Below, piece after piece: positions 15,477-22,221 of a stretch of DNA of 27,094 bases. Position 1 is the first letter of the stretch. Every line of letters starts with the position of its first letter. Under the pieces are notes generated by a model. That model saw nothing but the letters and a program-made list of their open reading frames with translations. It was not told the origin of the DNA and did not search any database. The translations under genes and the position numbers were made by a program. The DNA is taken from assembly GCA_045648605.1 (NCBI GenBank), contig JAZROG010000045.1, positions 1-27,094 of the forward strand, given 5' to 3'. This DNA comes from SIG710 sp045648605 (GTDB lineage Bacteria > Bacillota > Clostridia > Oscillospirales > CAG-272).

Positions 15477-16585
15477 ATCTCCTTGACACCGCCTTCCGTG
15501 AGCTTATAAAGCTTTTTATATCTCATTTTTTCGGGAATTGCCTTTTGCGCCGAAACGCTCATTCCCTCTCTTGCCATCCTGTCCGCCTCACTGCGAAGCG
15601 CGGGAAGGTCTGTATTCTCATCATAAATTATCAGTGCGTCAACATCATATTCCTCTCGCTCATCCTCAAGCTCGGAAAGCAAGTCAAGATAAAGCGCAAA
15701 TCCGATGGCTCCGCTGCGTCTTCCCATTTTAGAAAGAAGATTATCATACTGACCGCCCGAAAGGATGCTCTTTGAAATTCCTCTTACAAAGCCGCTCATG
15801 GCAAAGCCGCAATAATAATTCATGTCGCCCGCCACAGAGAAATCTATTCTTATTTTTTCAGACGGGACATCTTCTCCGAGCATCAAAAGCACGTTTTTCA
15901 GCTCATCTGCCGCCATTTTTCCCTTTTCGTCAAGATAGGGAGCAATTTCCGAAAGCACCTTGTCAGGTTCTCCGTATGAGGTGATAAGAGCCGAAAGAAC
16001 AGCGGTCTTTTCCATTGCAATGCCCTCTTCATCGCAAACGGCAAGTGCGGAATGGAGATTTTTGTCCGAAATTGCCGCAAGGATTTTTGCTTTTCCGCCA
16101 TTGCTTACGCCAATCGAATCGATGGCACTTGAAATTATACCCATATGGGAAATATCAAGGACAAAATCATCGCTTATCGCCATAAGGCTCTTTGCCGCAA
16201 GCATGATGACCTCGGAAATCGAATAAGAATCGATGCTTCCTATACATTCAAGTCCCGCCTGCATTATCTCGCCAAAATCTCTGTCCCCGTCCTTGGCTCT
16301 ATATACATTTTCGTTATAATATACCTTGCTCACCGTTCCCGCCTCGTCCTTTGTGCTCTTGACGATGGAAAGAGTAACGTCAGGCTTGAGCGCAAGAAGC
16401 TTTCCGCCACTTCCCGTAAAGGTGATTATGCTGTCCGAAACGAGAAAGCTTTTATTTTCCGCATAGAGGTCGTATTCCTCAAATTTGCTCATTTTATACT
16501 GTGAATATCCGTAGCTGTCATAAAGCGAGCGGAGAGCAAATACCGCTCTTTCTGTTTTTGACAGCTTAGCTTCGTTTATCTTCAT
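15473..16585 (-). CDS. hisZ: ATP phosphoribosyltransferase regulatory subunit HisZ
   Basis: 370 residues, a histidyl-tRNA-synthetase-like paralogue without aminoacylation function. It forms a hetero-complex with short HisG and gives it activity and histidine feedback. The class II core is seen in the region around ALKPDVTLSIVKS and VYYNENVYRA, and in the late motif SILSGGQYDNLL. It starts by a one-base overlap (TAATG) with the yerC stop, with AGAGGA nine bases before the ATG. Its immediate pairing with hisG supports the call over true HisS. Confidence 0.93.
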   Translation of the reverse strand: MKINEAKLSKTERAVFALRSLYDSYGYSQYKMSKFEEYDLYAENKSFLVSDSIITFTGSGGKLLALKPDVTLSIVKSTKDEAGTVSKVYYNENVYRAKDGDRDFGEIMQAGLECIGSIDSYSISEVIMLAAKSLMAISDDFVLDISHMGIISSAIDSIGVSNGGKAKILAAISDKNLHSALAVCDEEGIAMEKTAVLSALITSYGEPDKVLSEIAPYLDEKGKMAADELKNVLLMLGEDVPSEKIRIDFSVAGDMNYYCGFAMSGFVRGISKSILSGGQYDNLLSKMGRRSGAIGFALYLDLLSELEDEREEYDVDALIIYDENTDLPALRSEADRMAREGMSVSAQKAIPEKMRYKKLYKLTEGGVKEI

Positions 16586-16875
16586 TATTCGATGTCCTCT
16601 CTTCTTTCGAGAACTGTTTTATATCCCTCTCCGTACATGAGGCACTTGTTGACACGGCAGATGGTTGCTGCGCTGACACCTGTTTCCTTTGTCACTTCCT
16701 GATAGCTCTTGCCCGCCTTCAGCATTGAAGCCACCTCAAGGCGAAGAGAAAGATCACGCAGCTCCTTTATTGTGCAAATATCCTCAAAAAAGGAATAACA
16801 TTCGTCCTTATCCTTCAGGCTTAATATTGCCTCAAAAAGCTTATCTGTTTCTTCCGAGCGTAATTTATTATGCAT
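16585..16875 (-). CDS. yerC: TrpR-like DNA-binding protein, YerC/YecD family (candidate his repressor)
   Basis: 96 residues with a TrpR-type helix-turn-helix: KSYQEVTKETGVSAATICRVNKCL in the C-terminal half (quoted pieces: SYQEVTKETGVSAATICR). TrpR relatives bind DNA as dimers with an amino-acid or similar corepressor. As first gene of a his operon it is likely the local regulator; comparative genomics has proposed such proteins as HisR, which I recall but cannot verify. Start: the ATG at 16899 has no SD, while the ATG at 16875 has AGGA eight bases away. A palindrome overlapping its own promoter is a candidate operator (16946-16971). Confidence 0.88.
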   Translation of the reverse strand: MHNKLRSEETDKLFEAILSLKDKDECYSFFEDICTIKELRDLSLRLEVASMLKAGKSYQEVTKETGVSAATICRVNKCLMYGEGYKTVLERREDIE

Positions 16876-16945
16876 TTTAAATTTCCTTTCCTTATTCATA
16901 TAAGATATTCGGGAAGCTTATATTCCAAATAATATATTCAATCAT

Positions 16946-16971
16946 GCTTCACTATTTTAGCACAGTAAAGC
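16946..16971. promoter_or_regulatory. candidate operator palindrome over the his-operon promoter
   Basis: GCTTCACT (16946-16953) and AGTAAAGC (16964-16971) form an inverted repeat with one mismatch and a 10-base spacer. It covers the -10 box and part of the spacer, the classic site for a repressor. The half-sites are 18 bases apart centre to centre. Confidence 0.5.
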
Positions 16972-16982
16972 AAAAAAGTCAA
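16954..16982 (-). promoter_or_regulatory. sigma-A promoter of the yerC-his operon
   Basis: On the minus strand TTGACT (16982-16977), a 17-base spacer and TAAAAT (16959-16954). The leader is about 75 bases and contains three GAATAT direct repeats (complement of 16905-16910, 16920-16925 and 16934-16939), spaced 14-15 bases. Confidence 0.8.
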
Positions 16983-17063
16983 TAGCAAACTCGTTTTTTT
17001 ATTGCTTTTTATTCAAATTCTTCCTTATTTACAAAGAAAAGTCTGCCTTTTTTATATCCTCTG

Positions 17064-17092
17064 TTGATTTTGCCTCTTTTTTTGCATATATT
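17064..17092 (+). promoter_or_regulatory. sigma-A-like promoter of the lipase-like gene
   Basis: TTGATT (17064-17069), 17-base spacer, TATATT (17087-17092). An inverted pair GTCTGCC (17041-17047) and GGCAGAC (17106-17112) flanks it, and the right arm overlaps the SD region. It is divergent from the his-operon promoter. Confidence 0.65.
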
Positions 17093-17115
17093 TTAGGGAA
17101 AAGGGGGCAGACAAA

Positions 17116-17742
17116 ATGAAGCTGTATAATTTATTCTATGAGTGTCTTGATGCCGAATATAAGGAGCTTGAAAACACGGCAAATTACGCTCTTCGCCGAA
17201 AGGGTGACCATTTGAAAATATATTTTCAACATTCAAGAGGTGCTACCGATTGGAAGAACAATCTGGATTTTCCCGCAAAGCCATATAGGGATATGAAGGA
17301 TGGGTGGCTTGCCCATCGGGGCTTTCTCGGGGTATGGAAGGTGCTTGAGGAGGCTATTGCCCCCGCTGTGGAGGATAAGCAGATAAGGAGAATAACAGCG
17401 GTTGGATACTCCCATGGGGCGGCAATGGCGCTTCTATGCCATGAATACATAAAATTTCACCGTCCCGATATTGAAAAAAGCATTTTCAGCTACGGATTTG
17501 GCTGTCCGAGAGTTTTATGGGGCCTTCAAAGCGAAAAGGTGAAACGCAGATTTCACGGCTTTACCATTATACGAAATATTGACGATATAGTTACTCATCT
17601 GCCGCCTGCGGCATTGGGTTACCGCCATGTTGGAAAAATGACAGAAATAGGAGAACAAGGAAAATACTCCCCCATCGAGGCTCATTTTGCGGAAAACATT
17701 TTGAAAGAGCTTAAAATTTTTGACAGTACGTGGAATTTGTAG
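17116..17742 (+). CDS. cytosolic class-3-lipase-like alpha/beta hydrolase
   Basis: 208 residues without signal peptide. The nucleophile elbow GYSHGAA places Ser99 in the GxSxG motif. NIDDIVTHLPP gives a candidate catalytic Asp157 in the position typical of class 3 lipases, and H190 (IEAH) or H171 could complete the triad. HRGFLGVW before the elbow is the usual lipase_3 entry motif. The natural substrate is unknown; phospholipid or another ester is possible. The SD (AGGGGG) is upstream of the ATG. It is a single gene between the his and pyr operons. The last five codons and the stop lie in sequence homologous to the centre of the family 1 repeat, so the C-terminus was probably set by insertion. 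Confidence 0.82.
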   Translation: MKLYNLFYECLDAEYKELENTANYALRRKGDHLKIYFQHSRGATDWKNNLDFPAKPYRDMKDGWLAHRGFLGVWKVLEEAIAPAVEDKQIRRITAVGYSHGAAMALLCHEYIKFHRPDIEKSIFSYGFGCPRVLWGLQSEKVKRRFHGFTIIRNIDDIVTHLPPAALGYRHVGKMTEIGEQGKYSPIEAHFAENILKELKIFDSTWNL

Positions 17743-17868
17743 TGATTTAACACAGAAAATAGTTTAACAACCAAGTATTTCCCCTGTTTTAAGTTTTGAT
17801 CGACCTTTTTCAAAAGGTCGCGGGAGCCGGCAGCGGTGCCGGTCGCCGCCGCAGCGGCGAAACTCCCC
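17727..17868 (+). repeat. family 1 repeat, centre plus right half
   Basis: Homologous along ~142 bases to 13421-13563, from TACGTG through AGAAAATAGTTTAA to GGCGAAACTCC. It contains CGACCTTTT/AAAAGGTCG (17801-17820) and GC-rich hairpins. It starts inside the lipase-like gene and ends just before the pyr-operon terminator. Confidence 0.82.
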
Positions 17869-17874
17869 TATCCA

Positions 17875-17904
17875 CAAAAAAGGAGCTGAAAATTATCAGC
17901 TCCT
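17875..17904 (-). terminator. terminator at the end of the pyrimidine operon
   Basis: AGGAGCTGA (17881-17889) with TCAGCTCCT (17896-17904), 9-bp stem and 6-base loop. On the minus strand it is followed by T6 (complement of 17875-17880). It lies 5 bases beyond the pyrB stop and may also end the convergent lipase-like transcript. Confidence 0.9.
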
Positions 17905-17909
17905 AAATT

Positions 17910-19001
17910 TTATTTTGTTAAGAAAGTCTTTGCCTCACAATAGACGCAGCGGCAGATGCCCGCCTCGGGGTCTGTGAGCTTAAAGAGCTGGTCAAGCTCC
18001 TGCTCGGTCTGGGTTATGCAGCGTTTGTTTGAGCAAACGAGCTTGTTCACAAGCAGATCACTGCGGTTTTCGTCCGCAATAACGCCGTCTGCCTCCGAAA
18101 GAAGCTGAAGAATAAGCGCCATTCTGATGTATTTTCCGTTATGTACCTGCTTAAAATAGCAAGCTCTGGGGTCATTATCCACCTTAACGCTTATTTCGTT
18201 GACTCTGGGCAACGGATGGAGAATTGCAAGATCATTTTTTGCGCTTTTCAGCTTTTCCTCGGTGAGGATATAGCTGTCCTTCAGCCTTTCATAATCCGCT
18301 TCCTCTTCAAAACGCTCCTTCTGAATTCTCGTCATGTATAAAACATCAAGATTCGGCATTGCGCCCTCAAGATCTGTTGTTTCCACATATTCCATGCTGT
18401 TTTTATTCAAAATTTCATAGCGAACATAGCTTGGAATGGTAAGCTCCTTTGGCGAAATAAGCACGATCTTTATGTTCTCATATCTTGCAAGAGCCGCAAT
18501 GAGAGAATGAACCGTTCTGCCATATTTAAGGTCGCCGCAAAATCCAACCGTCAGGCCATTTAGCCTTCCCTTTTCACGGGAAATGGTCAAAAGGTCGGTA
18601 AGAGTCTGGGTGGGGTGGTTATGACCGCCGTCGCCCGCATTTATAACAGGCACAGTTGCATTTCTCGAAGCAACATAGGGCGCGCCCTCCTGTGGGTGAC
18701 GCATTGCAATTATGTCTGCATATGCGCTCATTACCTTTGCTGTGTCTGCAACACTTTCGCCCTTTGATGCAGAAGAGCTTGCCGCCTCGGAAAATCCGAT
18801 AACGCTTCCGCCAAGCTCCAGCATTGCCGCCTCAAAGCTGAGACGGGTACGGGTCGATGGCTCATAGAAAAGAGTCGCAAGCTTTTTTCTGCGGCATTTT
18901 TCCGCATATTTGTCGGGATTTTCGATCATGTCATTTGCCACGCTTATGAGGGAATCTATCTCCTCTGTGGTAAAATCGTGTATATCAATAAGGCTTCTCA
19001 T
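17910..19001 (-). CDS. pyrB: aspartate carbamoyltransferase PyrB fused to a PyrI-like zinc domain
   Basis: 363 residues against about 310 for a plain catalytic chain. It condenses carbamoyl phosphate and aspartate. The catalytic motifs FYEPSTRTRLSFE, HNHPTQTLTD, LHPLPRVNE and NDPRACYFKQ are intact. The extra ~50 C-terminal residues carry C323-x4-C328-x23-C352-x2-C355, exactly the spacing of the four zinc cysteines of E. coli PyrI (109, 114, 138, 141). The N-terminal nucleotide-binding half of PyrI is absent. In the E. coli enzyme the PyrI zinc domain makes the contact to the catalytic chain, so here it may stabilise catalytic trimers in cis. The start has an SD AAGG and lies 1 base after pyrE. 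It is the last gene of the operon. Confidence 0.95.
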   Translation of the reverse strand: MRSLIDIHDFTTEEIDSLISVANDMIENPDKYAEKCRRKKLATLFYEPSTRTRLSFEAAMLELGGSVIGFSEAASSSASKGESVADTAKVMSAYADIIAMRHPQEGAPYVASRNATVPVINAGDGGHNHPTQTLTDLLTISREKGRLNGLTVGFCGDLKYGRTVHSLIAALARYENIKIVLISPKELTIPSYVRYEILNKNSMEYVETTDLEGAMPNLDVLYMTRIQKERFEEEADYERLKDSYILTEEKLKSAKNDLAILHPLPRVNEISVKVDNDPRACYFKQVHNGKYIRMALILQLLSEADGVIADENRSDLLVNKLVCSNKRCITQTEQELDQLFKLTDPEAGICRCVYCEAKTFLTK

Positions 19002-19002
19002 T

Positions 19003-19659
19003 TTATGCCTTTGCTCCGTTTACTGCAAGATAGTTTTTGATTCTATCTACATTTTCCTTGTTATTTTCGTCTTCCTCAAGGTACTCGATAATATCATAGA
19101 CATCAACAACAGAATATACGGGGAAGCCAAACTGCTCCTCGATCTCCTGCATTGCGCCCTTTTCGCTCTGTCCCTTTTCCTTGCGGTCCACCATAATGAA
19201 GGTTGCGGCAACCTTTGTGCCCTCAAGGTGCGAAAGGATCTCCATGCTCTCACGGATAGCTGTTCCTGCTGTGATAACGTCCTCAATAATTACGATCTCC
19301 TCGCCTGCCTGAGGTACGTATCCAACGAAAACTCCGCCCTCGCCATGATCCTTTACCTCCTTGCGGTTGAAGAAGAAGGGCACATTGAGTCCGTTCTTTG
19401 CAAGTGCAACCGCAGCAGATACCGCAAGAGAAATTCCCTTATAAGCAGGGCCATAAAGAACAGCCTTCTTCTCGCCCAACTTTTCCTTATATGCTCTCGC
19501 GTAAAATTCGCCCAGCTTTGCGATGTCCTCGCCTGTCTTTATCATACCCGCATTTATAAAATAGGGTATCTTTCTTCCGCTCTTTGCTGTAAAATCTCCG
19601 AATTTGAGCACTCCTGCGCTCTCAAGAAACTGTATAAATTCTCTCTTATAGCTTTCCAT
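19003..19659 (-). CDS. pyrE: orotate phosphoribosyltransferase PyrE
   Basis: 218 residues. It makes OMP from orotate and PRPP. The type I PRPP motif VIIEDVITAGTAIRES and the loop YGPAYKGI are present, plus FNRKEVKDHGEGG in the flexible catalytic loop. Start: the frame is open to 19734, but the ATG at 19659 has AAGGA seven bases upstream and begins the conserved sequence MESYKREFIQFL. It is separated from pyrF by a 220-base gap with a repeat and a hairpin, unlike the tight spacing elsewhere in the operon. Confidence 0.96.
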   Translation of the reverse strand: MESYKREFIQFLESAGVLKFGDFTAKSGRKIPYFINAGMIKTGEDIAKLGEFYARAYKEKLGEKKAVLYGPAYKGISLAVSAAVALAKNGLNVPFFFNRKEVKDHGEGGVFVGYVPQAGEEIVIIEDVITAGTAIRESMEILSHLEGTKVAATFIMVDRKEKGQSEKGAMQEIEEQFGFPVYSVVDVYDIIEYLEEDENNKENVDRIKNYLAVNGAKA

Positions 19660-19736
19660 TTTTAAATCCTTTCTTTTTCCGCTTTTTGAAAAAGCTTGGC
19701 AAAAACTTTCAATACCGTGTTTGTTTTGTTTCAACT

Positions 19737-19778
19737 GTTCGCCCTACCTCGCGAATTTAGTTGGTAGAGAGGGTGAAC
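19737..19778. promoter_or_regulatory. hairpin in the pyrF-pyrE gap
   Basis: GTTCGCCC (19737-19744) with GGGTGAAC (19771-19778) and inner TACC (19745-19748) with GGTA (19763-19766); loop of 14 bases. No T-run follows it on the minus strand. It may be an RNA processing or stability structure. Its sequence does not match the PyrR binding-loop consensus convincingly. Confidence 0.35.
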
Positions 19779-19787
19779 AATATAAAT

Positions 19788-19877
19788 TAGTCCCTTTTTA
19801 AGTTTTGATCGACCTTTTTTTAAAGGTCGCGGGAGCCGGCGACGGCGCCGGTCGCCACCGCAGTGGCGAAATCCCCC
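19788..19877 (+). repeat. family 1 repeat, right core only
   Basis: About 90 bases almost identical to the reverse complement of 2488-2577. It runs from GTCCC through AAGTTTTGATCGACC, GGGAGCCGGC and CGCCACCGCAGTGGCG to AAATCCCC. It ends 2 bases from the pyrF stop. It lies within the pyrimidine operon. Confidence 0.82.
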
Positions 19878-19879
19878 TA

Positions 19880-20578
19880 TCAGTCGCAGAATTCAGCAAC
19901 GCATCTTTCGTATGCGGCAACGGGATCGTCGGCAGCGGTGATGGGTCTGCCTACAACGATGTAGTCGGAGTCGATCTTCGTTGCCTCGGGGGGAGTCATA
20001 ACTCTCTTCTGGTCGCCAATGTCACCGTCTGCAAAGCGTACACCGGGGGTTACGGTGAGGAACTTTTCGCCGCATCTCTCGTGAACCTTGCCTGCCTCAA
20101 GAGGTGAGCAAACAACGCCGTCAAGCCCTGAGTTCTTTGCGTTCTCGGCATAGTGCATAACAACGTCTGCAATGGGAGCATCGATGAGGAGGTCCTTTTT
20201 CATTGTTTCTTCATCGGTTGAGGTAAGCTGTGTTACCGCGATAAGGAGCGGTCTTGTTCCGTCCTCGCGAGTAAGTCCCTCGATTGCCGCCTCCATCATT
20301 CTGCCTGTTCCTGCAGCATGGAGATTTGTCATATCAACATCGAGACGGGAAAGAACCGCCATCGACTTTTTAACTGTGTTAGGGATATCGTGAAGCTTGA
20401 GGTCAAGGAATATCTTATGACCTCTCTTTTTAATTTCGCGAACGATAGAAGGGCCTTCCGCATAGTAAAGCTCCATTCCTATCTTAACAAATGGCTTTCT
20501 ACCTGTAAATTTATCAAGAAATGCAAATACCTTTTCTGCGCTGTCAAAATCGCAGGCAATGATTACGTCCTTTCCCAT
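19880..20578 (-). CDS. pyrF: orotidine 5'-phosphate decarboxylase PyrF
   Basis: 232 residues. It decarboxylates OMP to UMP, the last step of the pathway. The catalytic motif FLDLKLHDIPNT gives D59, K61 and D64, one residue off the B. subtilis numbering. The C-terminal phosphate loop appears in VVGRPITAADDP. The ATG at 20578 shares one base with the pyrD stop (TGATG), with GGAGG nine bases upstream. Confidence 0.97.
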   Translation of the reverse strand: MGKDVIIACDFDSAEKVFAFLDKFTGRKPFVKIGMELYYAEGPSIVREIKKRGHKIFLDLKLHDIPNTVKKSMAVLSRLDVDMTNLHAAGTGRMMEAAIEGLTREDGTRPLLIAVTQLTSTDEETMKKDLLIDAPIADVVMHYAENAKNSGLDGVVCSPLEAGKVHERCGEKFLTVTPGVRFADGDIGDQKRVMTPPEATKIDSDYIVVGRPITAADDPVAAYERCVAEFCD

Positions 20579-21489
20579 CAGTGGGCACCTCCAATAATTT
20601 CATTTAGTGTTTTTATTCCGTATTTATCCATTGTTTCGGGCAATTTTTCGATGATATCACGGCAAACATAGGGGTCGATAAGGTTTGCTGCGCCTACCTC
20701 AACCGCTGTTGCGCCCGCGAGCATCATTTCGATAACGTCCTCAGCGTTTGAAACGCCGCCCATTCCAACAACGGGGATTTTTACTGCCTGTGACACCTGA
20801 TATACCATGCGCAGAGCCACGGGAAGTATTGCACTGCCCGAAAAGCCGCCCATTTTGTTGGCAATTATCGGTTTTCTGCGGCGCAGGTCTATTCTCATAC
20901 CGAGAAGAGTGTTGATAAGGCTTATTCCGTCCGCACCCGCATCCTCGCAAGCCTTTGCGATTGACACGATATCGGTTACATTGGGTGAAAGCTTGATGAT
21001 AACAGGCTTTGTTGTAACTGCCTTTACCGCCCTTGTGACCTCAGCCGCAGCCTCGGGGGATGTGCCGAAGCTCATTCCGCCGCCGTGGACATTAGGGCAG
21101 CTGACGTTGACCTCAAGCCAGCCAACCTGCTCACATTTGTCAAGCTTTTCGCAGGTATAGGCATAATCCTCGATAGCAAAGCCGCTGACATTTGCCATGA
21201 CTTTTTTGTCAAAGCACTTTGCAAGGCGGGGAAGCTCTTCGCCGATAACTGCTTCAACGCCGGGATTCTGAAGTCCAACGGCATTTATCATTCCCGAAGG
21301 ACATTCTGCAATTCTGGGAGTGGGATTTCCGAAGCGAGGGTCTTTTGTTGTGCCCTTGAAGGAGAATGTTCCGAGAATATTGATATCATAAAGCTCGGCA
21401 AATTCATATCCGTAGCCGAAAGTACCGCTTGCGGGGATGATGGGGTTATCCATATCAATGCCGCAGAGATTTACCTTTAAGCGTTCCAT
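20578..21489 (-). CDS. pyrD: dihydroorotate dehydrogenase catalytic subunit PyrD, type 1B
   Basis: 303 residues. An FMN TIM-barrel enzyme that oxidises dihydroorotate to orotate and passes electrons to PyrK. The active-site base is Cys131 (NVSCPNVHGGG); type 1 enzymes use Cys, quinone-linked type 2 enzymes use Ser. IPASGTFGYGYE and the late VGMGGV and VEVGAANL phosphate-binding segments are typical. Start: the frame is open to 21528, but the ATG at 21489 has a strong SD (AAGGAGG) and gives a 13-base overlap with pyrK. Confidence 0.96.
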   Translation of the reverse strand: MERLKVNLCGIDMDNPIIPASGTFGYGYEFAELYDINILGTFSFKGTTKDPRFGNPTPRIAECPSGMINAVGLQNPGVEAVIGEELPRLAKCFDKKVMANVSGFAIEDYAYTCEKLDKCEQVGWLEVNVSCPNVHGGGMSFGTSPEAAAEVTRAVKAVTTKPVIIKLSPNVTDIVSIAKACEDAGADGISLINTLLGMRIDLRRRKPIIANKMGGFSGSAILPVALRMVYQVSQAVKIPVVGMGGVSNAEDVIEMMLAGATAVEVGAANLIDPYVCRDIIEKLPETMDKYGIKTLNEIIGGAH

Positions 21490-22208
21490 ATGATCTCCTC
21501 CTTTCGCATAACGGGACCGTCCTTGCATATTCTCTTATTTCCTGCAAGGGTCTTGCAGGAGCATCCCATGCAAGCACCAAAGCCGCAGCCCATTCTTTCC
21601 TCAAAGCTCAGCTCGCCGCTCACCTCGGTTGCAGAGCAAAGTGCGCGGAGCATAGGCTCGGGACCGCAGGAATAGAAATATGAGAAATCCTCATCCATGG
21701 CGTTTGTTACAAATCCCTTTATGCCGTAAGAGCCGTCAACGGTGGTTACCTTAACGGAAGCTCCGAGAGCCTTGAACTCATTTTCATAAAAAATTTCGTC
21801 CTTTGTATTGAAGCCGATGATGACAGAGACCTTTTTGCCCTCTGCTATCAGCTTCTTTGCAAGCATATAGAGGGGAGGCACTCCAACACCACCGCCCACA
21901 AGCAACGGTGCATCTCCGCTTCTTGTAAGATCATATCCGTTTCCGAGCTGTGTGAGAATATCAAGCTTGCCTTCCTTCATTTCGCTCATAATTTCCGTGC
22001 CGTGTCCAACCACCTTATAGATGATAACGAGTGTTCCGTCACATGGAACATCGCAAACCGAGATGGGGCGGCGCAGATAAAGTCCCTCAAGCTTTATATT
22101 AACAAACTGACCGGGTGCAATGCCCTCGGTGTCTCCCGCAAGCGTCATGCGGAAGACATCCTTGGCAATTTTTACATTTTCTTTTATCTCAAATATAGCC
22201 TGTTTCAT
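21477..22208 (-). CDS. pyrK: dihydroorotate dehydrogenase electron-transfer subunit PyrK
   Basis: 243 residues. It carries FAD (motif LRRPISVCD) and an NAD-binding domain (GGGVGVPPLYMLA), and near the C-terminus the [2Fe-2S] cysteines C208, C213, C216 and C228 in CGFGACMGCSCK...C. It moves electrons from PyrD to NAD. An extra Cys218 lies within the cluster segment. It starts 13 bases after carB with SD AGAGGA and overlaps pyrD. Confidence 0.95.
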   Translation of the reverse strand: MKQAIFEIKENVKIAKDVFRMTLAGDTEGIAPGQFVNIKLEGLYLRRPISVCDVPCDGTLVIIYKVVGHGTEIMSEMKEGKLDILTQLGNGYDLTRSGDAPLLVGGGVGVPPLYMLAKKLIAEGKKVSVIIGFNTKDEIFYENEFKALGASVKVTTVDGSYGIKGFVTNAMDEDFSYFYSCGPEPMLRALCSATEVSGELSFEERMGCGFGACMGCSCKTLAGNKRICKDGPVMRKEEIIWNA

Positions 22209-22221
22209 TTTATTCCTCTGG

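Noticed and set aside
2488..19877. CRISPR array interpretation of the dispersed repeats
   Set aside because: Copies are kilobases apart, differ in length and orientation, and have no regular spacers or cas genes.
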